NCBI RefSeq assembly: GCF_003716585.1
Contig: NZ_PTJO01000001.1
Span: forward strand, 244,616-308,615
Direction of reading: 5' to 3'
Length of the DNA: 64,000 nt
Source: Corynebacterium alimapuense
GTDB taxonomy: Bacteria > Actinomycetota > Actinomycetes > Mycobacteriales > Mycobacteriaceae
A program made the position numbers and the translations under genes. Shown piece by piece: positions 29,073 to 37,661 of the stretch (its first letter is position 1; each line of letters starts with the position of its first letter). Under the pieces are notes generated by a model. It made no database searches. It was not told the DNA's origin and worked only from the letters and a program-made list of their open reading frames with translations.

Positions 29073-29966
29073 TCACACTCCCCCGATGACAAACTCCCGA
29101 AACTGATCAATCGGGGGTGCGGATTCAGCATCAGCGCGCCACACCAGCCCCAATTCCCGGTGCTCGGGAGGATCAAGTGGCCGAAGAACAATCCCGGTCG
29201 GGGCAAGATATGGGTCGTCCAACGGCAGCAGGGCTACTCCCAAGCCCGCTGAGACCAGCCCTGCGACCGTCGTGAGCTCCATGGATTCAAACACCAGTCT
29301 CGGGGAGAACCCGAAGCCAGCGCTAATGCGATCGAGCAAGAGACGGGTGCCATAACCTGGCAGCATCCCAACAAAGTTCTCGTCTTTGACCTGACGGATA
29401 TCGACCGGGGTGGCGCCTTCCCTCGCTAGCGGATGGTCCTCGGGCAGTGCGAGCGCCAGCCGTTGCAGGCGAAGCTGGTGCCAACCTAGTTCTTCACCCG
29501 CTTCAGGCGGCCGGGGCCCGACGAGGGCGACATCGGTGGCGTCGACACGAATTCGATCCACGAGCTCACGCGCTGCTCCTTGATGGAGTCGGATATCCAC
29601 GGCTGGATACAAACTCCGATAGTCCCGGAGGATATCCGGCACCATCCAAGTGCCCAAGGAGTGCATAAAATCAAGCCGGATGGTTCCACGTTCTGGGTCC
29701 ATGAGTCGGGCGATTTTGGAACTGCCTTCGGCCAATTCAGCGAGCATCGCACGTGCGTGCGGCAAGAAAGCTCGACCTCGCGAGTTAAGCACCATCCGTC
29801 GGCTGCCACGATCGAAAAGATTAGCTTTCATGGAGCTCTCCACTCGACGAATGCGCCGAGTAAGAGTTGGCTGGGGAATCCCGAGAATTGCGGCAGTATC
29901 AGTGAGATGACCTGATTCAGCCACCGCAATAAATCCCTGCAAATCCGTCGCACTAATGTCACTCAT
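29073..29966 (-). CDS. LysR-family transcriptional regulator
   Basis: DNA-binding regulator of 297 residues. The N-terminal helix-turn-helix (about 8-65) reads GFIAVAESGHLTDTAAILG followed by PQPTLTRRIRRVE; the substrate-binding domain occupies about 95-297. It is divergent from an MFS transporter gene 70 nt away, the usual arrangement for a LysR protein that controls its neighbour. TACGAT lies 6 nt before the ATG, suggesting a leaderless transcript. The inducer is unknown. Confidence 0.9.
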   Translation of the reverse strand: MSDISATDLQGFIAVAESGHLTDTAAILGIPQPTLTRRIRRVESSMKANLFDRGSRRMVLNSRGRAFLPHARAMLAELAEGSSKIARLMDPERGTIRLDFMHSLGTWMVPDILRDYRSLYPAVDIRLHQGAARELVDRIRVDATDVALVGPRPPEAGEELGWHQLRLQRLALALPEDHPLAREGATPVDIRQVKDENFVGMLPGYGTRLLLDRISAGFGFSPRLVFESMELTTVAGLVSAGLGVALLPLDDPYLAPTGIVLRPLDPPEHRELGLVWRADAESAPPIDQFREFVIGGV

Positions 29967-29972
29967 GCACTA

Positions 29973-29978
29973 ATCGTA
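29973..29978 (-). promoter_or_regulatory. Predicted -10 of a leaderless LysR transcript
   Basis: Minus-strand TACGAT with a 6-nt spacer to the ATG at 29966, in the 70-nt LysR/MFS divergent promoter. Confidence 0.4.
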
Positions 29979-30036
29979 TCGATAAGCGTCATTTTCGTCA
30001 TTTTACTCATTAGCCCCGGTAGGTGACGATAGGCCT

Positions 30037-31257
30037 ATGGAAAATCAGCGTGAGGGCCTGCGCCACGGCGAACGCGACTATCGACGCGCAGTGCTAGCCA
30101 TGCTTGCCGCAGGCCTGGCTACTTTCAACGCCCTCTACGCCACTCAGGCGCTCCTACCCACTCTCGTCGACGACCTCAGCATCACCCCAACTCAAGCTGC
30201 GCTAACGGTATCTGCGGCCACCGGCATGCTCGCGATCTGCATCGTTCCGGCGTCTATCTTGTCCGAACGCTTTGGACGTGGCCGGATCCTCGTCATCTCT
30301 GCCATCGCCGCTACCGCCCTCGGAATGCTGCTCCCCCTAGCACCAGATGTCACCACCCTGATCCTGCTGCGCGCACTACAGGGAATGGTCATCGCCGGGG
30401 TGCCAGCGGTTGCCATGACATGGCTCTCGGAAGAGCTCAACCCAGCCGACCTTGCTCGAGCAATGGGTATCTACGTCGCCGGTACCTCCTTCGGTGGACT
30501 AACTGGACGGCTCATTCCCGCAGGCCTGCTAGAGATTGTGGATTGGCGTGCGGCACTGTTTGTCAGCTCTGGCGCAGCTTTTCTCGCGGCTATGGCGATG
30601 GCCACGCTCCTGCCCAAACAGCGAAGATTCACACCCAAAAAGCTCCGACTCCGTTCTGAAGTAGCAGCCATGGTTGGCCACTGGCGCAATCCTCAGCTGG
30701 CGGCGCTCTTTGCCACTGCATTCCTCGGCATGGGGGTTTTCGTATCCATGTATAACTTCTTTGGATTCCGAATGGTCGAGCATTTTGGCCTCTCTCCAGC
30801 GCTAGTCGGAGTGGTATTTGTCATGTACCTCTCTGGAACGTGGAGCGCTGCCCGCGCCGGAGCCATCGCCAGCCGCCATGGCCGAGGCAATACTCTGCTG
30901 ACCTGTACCGTTCTATTGTTGCTGGGCGCTTTGGCTACCGTCAGCGGATGGCTACCGCTGGCACTGGCCGGGCTCTTGGCATTTACCGCTTCCTTCTTTG
31001 CCATGCACTCAGTCGCCTCAAGCTGGATTGGGCTGGTCGCCACTACCCACCGGGCAGAGGCCTCAAGCATGTATCTATTCTGCTACTACGTGGGATCCTC
31101 ATTATTGGGCGCTGCTGCTGGGTTCATCTTCGCGCGCACCTCTTGGACTGGGTTTGTTATCGCATTGGCTGGGATCCTGGTGCCGCTTGTCACTGTCGCC
31201 TGGGCGCTGAGACGCAGCGAGCGCAGTGAACACAACACACAAAAAGTCCCCGCTTAG
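30037..31257 (+). CDS. MFS transporter, 12-segment YnfM-like
   Basis: Inner-membrane permease of 406 residues with about 12 hydrophobic helices. Recognisable MFS loops are SERFGRGRILVIS after helix 2 and RAGAIASRHGRG in the second half; NALYATQALLPTLVDDLSITPTQA is the typical N-terminal segment of YnfM/arabinose-efflux-type permeases (positions about 29-53). Controlled presumably by the divergent LysR gene. Substrate unknown. It is the last conserved gene before the accessory region beginning at 31.7 kb. Confidence 0.87.
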   Translation: MENQREGLRHGERDYRRAVLAMLAAGLATFNALYATQALLPTLVDDLSITPTQAALTVSAATGMLAICIVPASILSERFGRGRILVISAIAATALGMLLPLAPDVTTLILLRALQGMVIAGVPAVAMTWLSEELNPADLARAMGIYVAGTSFGGLTGRLIPAGLLEIVDWRAALFVSSGAAFLAAMAMATLLPKQRRFTPKKLRLRSEVAAMVGHWRNPQLAALFATAFLGMGVFVSMYNFFGFRMVEHFGLSPALVGVVFVMYLSGTWSAARAGAIASRHGRGNTLLTCTVLLLLGALATVSGWLPLALAGLLAFTASFFAMHSVASSWIGLVATTHRAEASSMYLFCYYVGSSLLGAAAGFIFARTSWTGFVIALAGILVPLVTVAWALRRSERSEHNTQKVPA

Positions 31258-31702
31258 ACCCACGACACTAGGGGGACCTGCCCACCAAGGCAATTGATTA
31301 CTTTCTAAGTATATTACCCCCACAGCTCCCCCTGCTTTCTTTAGTCTTCTCTAGCCGTCTTCAGCCAGCAAGACCTCCCTGCAGGATTGGATGCGACTGG
31401 TATCCCCAGCCACCTGACTCTTTTTCAGCAGTGATGGAAATTGGCCCAAGTCTCAGGCAATAAACCACAGGTGAAGCGGTTTTATTCCCTCCGGAAAAGT
31501 CTTAGCCACCCGTCGTCTCAGTGCGCGGGGCCGAGCATGATCCATGTCCGCATTTACGGCATCGATAGCGAACCGTCTAGGAGGCCCCTGCAGATTGCAC
31601 GGGAAAGGACTGGGAACTAAATCATTGGCAACTCCGACTACTCACTTTGAGAACAAAAGCAGTCTCGTCTCATCGTTTTATCCCTGTCTGAGGAGCTCTC
31701 GA
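31258..31702. other. 445-nt intergenic region, no gene recognised
   Basis: Lies between the MFS gene and the copper-chaperone operon. The lipoprotein frame is open back to 31544 but that part has no export signal and no start context, so it is treated as noncoding. The region contains an AT-rich segment (31305-31320) that could hold a promoter and a pyrimidine-rich stretch after it. I do not see a match to known copper (CsoR, CopR) or iron (DtxR) operator consensus sequences or to a riboswitch. Its length is compatible with a long structured leader. Confidence 0.4.
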
Positions 31703-32248
31703 ATGAAGTCCATGTCCTATATCGCCATCGCAGTTGCATCACTGCCTGCGCTTCTGCTCGCTGGATGTTCCAGCGACTCCGCAGATAGCGCTGCCGCAAC
31801 CTCCGAGGTTGCTAGCTCAGGGGAAATCGCACTGAGCATGGAAAATGGCTACTGCCGGGCAAAAGCTAAGTCTCCCGCCGATGCTGAGTTCAATTCGATG
31901 GAGACTATGACAGCCTGCTTCGGCGAGTTGGTCAACGACGGCGACCAGGACATCAACATCGCATCGTTTACTGTCACCAACCTCCCGGATGAGACTCACT
32001 ACGAACTACACCAGACCATCGACGGCGTGATGAGCGAGAAAGACGGCGGCTTCGAGATCGCAGCCGGAGCGTACAAAACGCTCGAACCAGGTGGAGATCA
32101 CCTGATGGTCATGGAAATCTACGAAGAGATTCCGGCCGGCGGCGACTTGGATCTGGTCCTCACTCTGTCAGAAGGCTCCACTGTGGAGTTCTCCCTCCCC
32201 GTGCGCGAACAAGCTGCTGGGAACGAAGACTACTCCGACCTCGGGTGA
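31703..32248 (+). CDS. PCu(A)C-type copper chaperone lipoprotein
   Basis: Predicted membrane-anchored copper-binding lipoprotein of 181 residues. Start ATG at 31703 with GAGGAGC upstream; signal peptide ends with the lipobox LLAGC (Cys22). The PF04314-like beta sandwich holds the expected copper ligands: His103 in YELHQT, Met110 in DGVM, His133 and Met135 in GDHLMVM. In other actinobacteria a PCu(A)C/ECuC protein hands copper within an extracytoplasmic route that includes a DyP peroxidase, and here the next gene is exactly that. Only 7 nt separate the two, so they form an operon. Ligand assignment is from motif spacing. Confidence 0.85.
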   Translation: MKSMSYIAIAVASLPALLLAGCSSDSADSAAATSEVASSGEIALSMENGYCRAKAKSPADAEFNSMETMTACFGELVNDGDQDINIASFTVTNLPDETHYELHQTIDGVMSEKDGGFEIAAGAYKTLEPGGDHLMVMEIYEEIPAGGDLDLVLTLSEGSTVEFSLPVREQAAGNEDYSDLG

Positions 32249-32255
32249 TGGAGAG

Positions 32256-33485
32256 ATGACTCAACAATTCTCCCGACGAAAATTCTTCGCAGGTGCCGGA
32301 CTCTTTTCCACCGTAGCCACCGCCGGAGCGCTCTCTGCTTGTGCGAAACCTGAGACTAGTGATGCTTCCTCCGAGGCAGCTCAATCAGGCATCGAGTTAG
32401 CTACCGAAACGATTGCCTTCGATCAGCCTCACCAGGCAGGTATCCACACCAAGCACCAGGCCCACCAATGGCTCATTGCCTTCAATCTGGCGGAAGATGC
32501 GGACCGAGACGGCGTCATTCGGTTGATGAAACTGTGGACCGATGATGCCCGCAAATTGACTCAAGGAGAGATCCCTTTGGGCAGCCTGGATGAGGAGATG
32601 GTCACTCGCCCTGCCAACCTGACCGCGACGATCGGCTATGGCCGAGGCTTCTTGGTGAAGGCAGGCTTGGAAGATCATGCTCCCGTATGGCTGGATAAGC
32701 TGCCGGAATACCCCACCGATGAGCTTCTCCCCGAATGGTCAGAAGGCGATATCTGTCTGCAAATCGCTGCTGATGATCCGGTAGCGGTCTCCTACGCCTC
32801 AAGATGGATGATCAAAGCTGCGAAGCGCTACGCCACACCAGCGTGGGTCCAAGAGGGTTTCTCTTATGCAGACGGCGTCCTAGCGGAATCCGAGACTCCT
32901 CGGAATCTCTTCGGCCAGAAGGACGGAACAGTCAATCTGCGAACGGAAGAAGAGCTGGATTCACTCGTCTGGATCTCGGATTCGGAAAACTGGCTCAATG
33001 GTGGCACCTCGCTCGTGGTTCGTCGCATCGAGATGGATATGGATGGATGGGATGCCGCTGACCGTGGAGTCCGCGAGCTCTCCATGGGCCGAACGATCGC
33101 AGAAGGTGCTCCCCTGGGACAAGAAAAAGAGTTTGACGACGTCGATCTCACCGTCACCGATTCCTATGGTCTTCCTGCCATCGATTCCAAGAGCCATGTC
33201 GCCCGAGCACATCCTCCGGTGGATAACCCAGAACAGCAGATTCTACGACGCGTTTATAACTACGATCTCCCGCCGATCCCTGGTCACCGATTCACTTCAA
33301 ACTCTGGTTTGGTGTTCGGGTCCTTCCAGCAGGATCCGCTCACTCAGTTCCACCCGATCCAACAGCGCCTGGCAGAGGCAGACCGGCTGAACGAATGGAT
33401 ATTCCACACGGGATCTGCGGTCTTTGCCATTCCTCGAGGCACCGCCCCGGATGAGTACTGGGGTCAGTCCCTGCTCGAGACCTAA
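32256..33485 (+). CDS. Tat-exported DyP-type heme peroxidase
   Basis: Heme peroxidase of 409 residues related to EfeB/DtpA. The Tat signal is SRRKFFAGAGLFSTVATAGA, ending in a Cys (SACAKP), so it may also be lipidated. DyP signatures: GQKDGTVNL (the GxxDG motif with catalytic Asp) about residue 215, proximal heme His in SKSHVARAHPP about 310, and the distal Arg in ILRRVYNYD about 330. RBS GGAGAG precedes the ATG. It follows the copper chaperone by 7 nt and precedes the isonitrile-type oxygenase by 58 nt, linking peroxide, copper and the putative isonitrile pathway. No EfeO or EfeU gene is present, which argues against a ferrous iron importer. Confidence 0.9.
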   Translation: MTQQFSRRKFFAGAGLFSTVATAGALSACAKPETSDASSEAAQSGIELATETIAFDQPHQAGIHTKHQAHQWLIAFNLAEDADRDGVIRLMKLWTDDARKLTQGEIPLGSLDEEMVTRPANLTATIGYGRGFLVKAGLEDHAPVWLDKLPEYPTDELLPEWSEGDICLQIAADDPVAVSYASRWMIKAAKRYATPAWVQEGFSYADGVLAESETPRNLFGQKDGTVNLRTEEELDSLVWISDSENWLNGGTSLVVRRIEMDMDGWDAADRGVRELSMGRTIAEGAPLGQEKEFDDVDLTVTDSYGLPAIDSKSHVARAHPPVDNPEQQILRRVYNYDLPPIPGHRFTSNSGLVFGSFQQDPLTQFHPIQQRLAEADRLNEWIFHTGSAVFAIPRGTAPDEYWGQSLLET

Positions 33486-33543
33486 ATCGCTGCTGAAACA
33501 ACACACGCACCACCATCAAGCTTGCAGAAAGAAGATGACGATT

Positions 33544-34443
33544 ATGTCTTTTACTTACACCGCACCTGCCCCCGGCCAGCTGGGAGTCCAGGTCACTGAT
33601 TTCGATATCAATCTGGCCACCAACGAGGATTTTGCCGAGTTGAAAAAGGCTATCTATGCCAACCGCGTGGTCGTCCTCAAAAACCAGGCAGCCATGACCC
33701 CCACCGAGTTCGTCGCACTAGGAAACGGCACCGGCACGATCGTGCCCTATTACGAGCCGATGTATCACCACCCAGAGCATGAGGAGATTTTTGTTTCCTC
33801 CACCGTCCAGCTCGAGGGCAAGAAGATGGGTGTTCCCAAGACCGGAAAATTCTGGCACTCGGATTACCAATTCAAAAAGCAGCCCTTCGCTTTCACCATC
33901 TTCTTTCCCCAGGTTCTCCCAGAGGGAAATCGTGGGACCTTCTTCATCGATATGGCACAGGCTTTCCAATCTCTTCCTGCTGAGCTGCGCTCCGCCGCAC
34001 GCAAGGTAACGGCATCTCATAGCGTCCGACGCTTCTTCAAGATCCGTCCTTCCGATATCTACCGTCCCCTCGGCGAGATCATCAAGGAGGTAGAACAAGT
34101 CAGTCCTCCCGCAGTGCACAATGCCGTGGTCACTCACCCAGTCACTGGAGAAGAATTCCTCTATCTCAGCGAGGGTTTCACTGATCAGCTAGACGGCGAA
34201 GGCACTTCGAGCCACCGCAATCTCCTGCATGACCTCTTAGAAGAGAGCGGCCAACTTGATCCGGAATTCACCCATCCCAATATTCTGTGCCACTCCTATG
34301 AGCTCGGCGATATCGTGCTCTGGGACAACCGAGTTTTGACGCACCGAGCACTTCATGTTTCGGGCAACGGAGCTAGTGCGTCCTACCGGATCACCGTCAC
34401 CGATGATCTTCCCTTTGACGCTGCCGCGGGGTCCCTGGCATGA
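33544..34443 (+). CDS. Isonitrile-forming nonheme iron oxygenase, ScoE/Rv0097-like (TauD fold)
   Basis: Fe(II)/2-oxoglutarate enzyme of 299 residues. TauD-superfamily iron ligands are His105 and Asp107 (FWHSDYQF) and His267 (NRVLTHRALH), with 2-oxoglutarate Arg282. Beyond the fold, the block PYYEPMYHHPEHEEIFVSST and RRFFKIRPSDIYRP match the ScoE/Rv0097 family, which converts a carboxymethylamino fatty acid into an isonitrile by oxidative decarboxylation. Residues that I recall as substrate ligands in ScoE (Tyr97, Tyr101, His299, Arg310) have counterparts at the same spacing (Tyr70, Tyr74, His271, Arg282). Start is the ATG at 33544, 9 nt from AGAAAGAAG; ATG 33535 is an alternative. FcoT overlaps its stop. 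Confidence 0.88.
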   Translation: MSFTYTAPAPGQLGVQVTDFDINLATNEDFAELKKAIYANRVVVLKNQAAMTPTEFVALGNGTGTIVPYYEPMYHHPEHEEIFVSSTVQLEGKKMGVPKTGKFWHSDYQFKKQPFAFTIFFPQVLPEGNRGTFFIDMAQAFQSLPAELRSAARKVTASHSVRRFFKIRPSDIYRPLGEIIKEVEQVSPPAVHNAVVTHPVTGEEFLYLSEGFTDQLDGEGTSSHRNLLHDLLEESGQLDPEFTHPNILCHSYELGDIVLWDNRVLTHRALHVSGNGASASYRITVTDDLPFDAAAGSLA

Positions 34444-35003
34444 CCTTCACGATCATCCATCAAGCAGACTCCGCCCTGCTTAACCAGTGTCTAGATCCTT
34501 ATCGCGCCAAAGACGCTATCTACTTGCAGGAACTGGAGTTCACACACTCAGAAGCTGGAATCTCCTCGCGGGGCAGCTTCGGGATCGACGAATCCTGCTA
34601 CATCGATGACACTGGCCATTTCAACGCCGCTGAGTTCATCATGTGTTACAACCAGCTGATGTACGCGACCATTGCGGTGGCGGTGAACTATGGAGGTACC
34701 GACGAGTTCGCAGGTTGGAACCTGCAAGACTACTGGGATCGCCAACTACCTAACGTGCTCATTCAGGAATTCTGGAGCAGATATTCTAGACCGATTTCCG
34801 CGCGCAGATTTCAAGGTGAATTCACCATCGATCAGGTTGACCGTTCTCGCCTCGACCGAGGAATCCTCAAGTTATCGACGTCGGTGTCCTTTCACGATGA
34901 GGCTGGCGGACGAGCTCGTGGCACCGTCTTATTAGCACTCACCGATCTCCCTGAGCCAGCTGTTCAGGCTGCTATCTCTCAGAATTCGGGCACCAGTGAT
35001 TAA
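34440..35003 (+). CDS. fcoT: FcoT-type thioesterase fold protein (Rv0098/ScoD-like)
   Basis: Hot-dog-fold protein of 187 residues. The family core is seen in DESCYIDDTGHFNAAEFIMC followed by YNQLMY (residues 50-75) and LALTDLP near the C-terminus, very close to M. tuberculosis FcoT as I remember it. In isonitrile lipopeptide clusters this protein works on an enoyl-carrier thioester, adding glycine to the beta carbon and releasing the carboxymethylamino acid used by the oxidase. Here it is translationally coupled (ATGA) to that oxidase, as Rv0097-Rv0098 are adjacent in mycobacteria. The glycine-adding role is from the literature on the Sco system; it is not provable from sequence. Confidence 0.87.
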   Translation: MTFTIIHQADSALLNQCLDPYRAKDAIYLQELEFTHSEAGISSRGSFGIDESCYIDDTGHFNAAEFIMCYNQLMYATIAVAVNYGGTDEFAGWNLQDYWDRQLPNVLIQEFWSRYSRPISARRFQGEFTIDQVDRSRLDRGILKLSTSVSFHDEAGGRARGTVLLALTDLPEPAVQAAISQNSGTSD

Positions 35004-35763
35004 CTCCCCTGCGCCCGAGGTGAGCATCGTGATTCCTTCCCTCGGAGAAGCTGAAAACCTACGACTAGTCCTCCCGGAGCTTGATGTTTCCTACGAAGTC
35101 ATCGTGGTGGAGGGTAAAGATCCAGCAGGTACCCGCACTGTCGCGCAAGAAACCCGTGCTCACACTCGGATTATCCCGCAGACTCGCCGTGGCAAAGGTA
35201 ACGCAATGTTGTGTGGCTGCCATGCTGCCAATGGTCGCTATCTGGTCATGTTTGATGCGGACGGGTCTGCAGATCCCACTGAAATCCCTCGCTTCATCGA
35301 GGCTCTCAAAAAAGGCGCTGATTTTGCCAAAGGATCTCGCTTTCTCCACGCCGGTGGAAGCGCCGATCTGACTCGGGTTCGAGGTCTGGGAAACACCGGT
35401 CTTTGCACCCTGACCAATTTGCTCTTCAACAGCCAATTCACTGACCTTTGCTATGGGTTTAATGCTTTCCGTGCTGAGATATTGCCGCTACTAGAGCTTC
35501 CTCCGCCCTTGCACGATTCAGAATCACTCTGGGGAGATGGCTTCGAAATTGAGACGCTCTTGTCGTGTCGCATTGCCCGTGCCCAAGTCAAATACCAAGA
35601 AGTTCCAAGCTTCGAGCTACACCGAGTATTCGGACGATCCAACTTGAATGCATGGAGTGACGGCTGGCGGGTCTTGCGCACTATCGTCTGGGAACGAGCT
35701 GCCGCATTCCAAGAACTGCCACGTAGAAGTCTCTCGAGTAGCAGAAGTATCCCGGCGGCATGA
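34996..35763 (+). CDS. GT2 glycosyltransferase, polyprenyl-phosphate sugar synthase-like
   Basis: Inverting GT-A fold enzyme of 255 residues. N-terminal SIVIPSLGEAENLRLVLPEL (about 9-28), the metal site FDADGSADP at about 92, and FAKGSRFLHAGGSADLTRVRG about 115-135 resemble DPM1/GtrB-type synthases that put a sugar on undecaprenyl or decaprenyl phosphate, but the C-terminal membrane helices of GtrB are missing. GTG start at 34996 overlaps FcoT by 8 nt. It begins a chain of overlapping glycan genes running to 42948. A role in making a lipid-linked sugar donor is inferred. Confidence 0.8.
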   Translation: MINSPAPEVSIVIPSLGEAENLRLVLPELDVSYEVIVVEGKDPAGTRTVAQETRAHTRIIPQTRRGKGNAMLCGCHAANGRYLVMFDADGSADPTEIPRFIEALKKGADFAKGSRFLHAGGSADLTRVRGLGNTGLCTLTNLLFNSQFTDLCYGFNAFRAEILPLLELPPPLHDSESLWGDGFEIETLLSCRIARAQVKYQEVPSFELHRVFGRSNLNAWSDGWRVLRTIVWERAAAFQELPRRSLSSSRSIPAA

Positions 35764-37661
35764 TCACCAGCGCTCCCCAGAACGACACCCCGGTCGATGT
35801 GGTCGTCTGTACTCAGTCTCATCAACGCCTGCTGCTACTCGAGGAATGCGTTGCCGCGATCTTGGCAGAATTGGCGCTCGGTCAGCTCTTTGTCGTGGTG
35901 GACCACAATGAACTGCTCTTGGACGAGCTTGGTGAACTTTACGGAGAAATCGATCGGGTCACCGTACTAGCAAATGCCTCAGAGCGAGGCCTTTCTGGAA
36001 GCCGAAACACTGGGCTCAGCACAGGAGACTCCCCCATCGTCTGCTTCATCGATGATGATGCAGTACTGCGTCCTGGGTGGTACCGGGCATTGGCGAATGC
36101 CTTCTCAGAAAAGCGACTCATCGGGGTCGGTGGTCTAGTCTCAGCACGTTTTCTCACCGAAAACCACACTCCCAGGTCTCAGCCTCGGTGGATGCCTAAG
36201 GCTCAGTATTGGGCCCTGGGGTGTGATTACCCACAGTTGCCAAAACCCGGCGCGGAAATCCGTAACCCCATTGGGGCCGCTATGGCATTGCGCAGAAAAG
36301 TACTCACCCGCGATAGCAGCCAGGAGTTTTCCTCTGCCTTGGGACGAGTCGGTGAGGGCACTGCTGGTGGTGAGGAGACAGAACTATTCCTCCGGCTTCG
36401 CCGAGATCTCCCAGATGGAATCGTCCGTCGGATCAGCGGGTTCCACGTCGATCACGCGGTATTGCCCTCTCGGACACGTCTGAGCTACTTGTTGCGTCGC
36501 GCTTTCGGAGAAGGTCGCTCCAAAGCTGCGCTCTCCGGCCTGCCACATACCGACTTTTCCTCTGAACGCGGACATCTCTGGCAGACGGTGGCATCGCTCA
36601 ATCCGGTGGGACTAGTGATGCTCTTGGCTACTGGTCTCGGTTTTCTAAGCGGGCGGCAATTGTGTGTCTCCAGCGGAACGGATTCCTCCGGCCACCGCCC
36701 ATTGATGTCGGTAATTGTGTGCACAGATGCCAAAGGAAACTATCTTGCCGATACCGTTTCCTCGGTGCTTGTCAACCACTCAGGACCTGAGCTGGAACTG
36801 ATCATTGTGGACAATTCAACCCACACCGGCACGGTAGAAAAGCTCTTAGCTCCAACACTGCTTCTCGACGACCCCCGAGTCCGGGTCGTCCATGCCCCCG
36901 AACCAGGTCTCTCACGAGCGCGAAACGTTGGAGTCAACGCTGCCTGCAGCGAGATCCTCGCCTTTACCGATGATGATGCGACTGTGGCTAAAGACTGGAG
37001 CAGGCGGATCTGGGATAGCTTCGATCAGGACACCTGGTGTGTCACGGGCAGAACCACCGGGCTGACCACCGAGTCCGGCACCGGGCTTTGGTTCGAACAA
37101 AGCGGAGGCTTCGATAAAGGTGAGCAACGTCGAGTCTGGCGACTCGATAGCCCAGAGGTACCTGCGCTCTTCCCATACCCGGCCGGCTGCTTCGGGTCTG
37201 GGAATAATATGGCTTTCCGCAAGCAAGCACTCATCCGGATTGGGGGCTTCGCCGAAGAACTAGGCGCAGGGCGCGCCACCCGTGGCGGAGAAGACCTCGA
37301 CGCTTTTCGCTCGATCATTCTTGCTGGTGGCAGCATTGTTTATGAACCTCAAGCGCATGTTGTGCACCGGCATCGCGCCACTAGCGCCGCACTCCACCGG
37401 CAAATGTATGGCTACGGAACCGGAATGGCAGCCAGCTTGGGCCGGTGCTTGCTAGATTCGCCTACCCATAGCCTGGCTATCTTGGCCGGGGTTCCTCGCG
37501 GAGTGCGCATCTTTCTTGATCGTCGTGTCCACGGACGCTCACCAGTTCATGATCGCCCACCGGCCAGCCTCATCGCTGTTGAAGCAGCGGGCTATCTCAC
37601 CGGATTCCCACTACTTCTAGCCGTTCTTGTCCGTGACTCCTACCAGGCGATAAAGGCATGA
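35760..37661 (+). CDS. Bifunctional double-domain GT2 glycosyltransferase
   Basis: Cytoplasmic or membrane-peripheral protein of 633 residues made of two GT2 domains in series. Domain 1 (about 10-300) has DVVVCTQSHQRLLLLEECV, GLSGSRNTGL and the metal site FIDDDAVL (about 96). Domain 2 (about 315-600) has SVIVCTDAKG, GLSRARNVGVNAA, FTDDDATV (about 402), GSGNNMAFRK and RGGEDLDAF. Each domain carries its own DxD-like triad, so two successive transfers are possible. The start overlaps the previous stop (ATGA) and its stop overlaps the next gene, indicating one coupled operon. Confidence 0.85.
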   Translation: MITSAPQNDTPVDVVVCTQSHQRLLLLEECVAAILAELALGQLFVVVDHNELLLDELGELYGEIDRVTVLANASERGLSGSRNTGLSTGDSPIVCFIDDDAVLRPGWYRALANAFSEKRLIGVGGLVSARFLTENHTPRSQPRWMPKAQYWALGCDYPQLPKPGAEIRNPIGAAMALRRKVLTRDSSQEFSSALGRVGEGTAGGEETELFLRLRRDLPDGIVRRISGFHVDHAVLPSRTRLSYLLRRAFGEGRSKAALSGLPHTDFSSERGHLWQTVASLNPVGLVMLLATGLGFLSGRQLCVSSGTDSSGHRPLMSVIVCTDAKGNYLADTVSSVLVNHSGPELELIIVDNSTHTGTVEKLLAPTLLLDDPRVRVVHAPEPGLSRARNVGVNAACSEILAFTDDDATVAKDWSRRIWDSFDQDTWCVTGRTTGLTTESGTGLWFEQSGGFDKGEQRRVWRLDSPEVPALFPYPAGCFGSGNNMAFRKQALIRIGGFAEELGAGRATRGGEDLDAFRSIILAGGSIVYEPQAHVVHRHRATSAALHRQMYGYGTGMAASLGRCLLDSPTHSLAILAGVPRGVRIFLDRRVHGRSPVHDRPPASLIAVEAAGYLTGFPLLLAVLVRDSYQAIKA

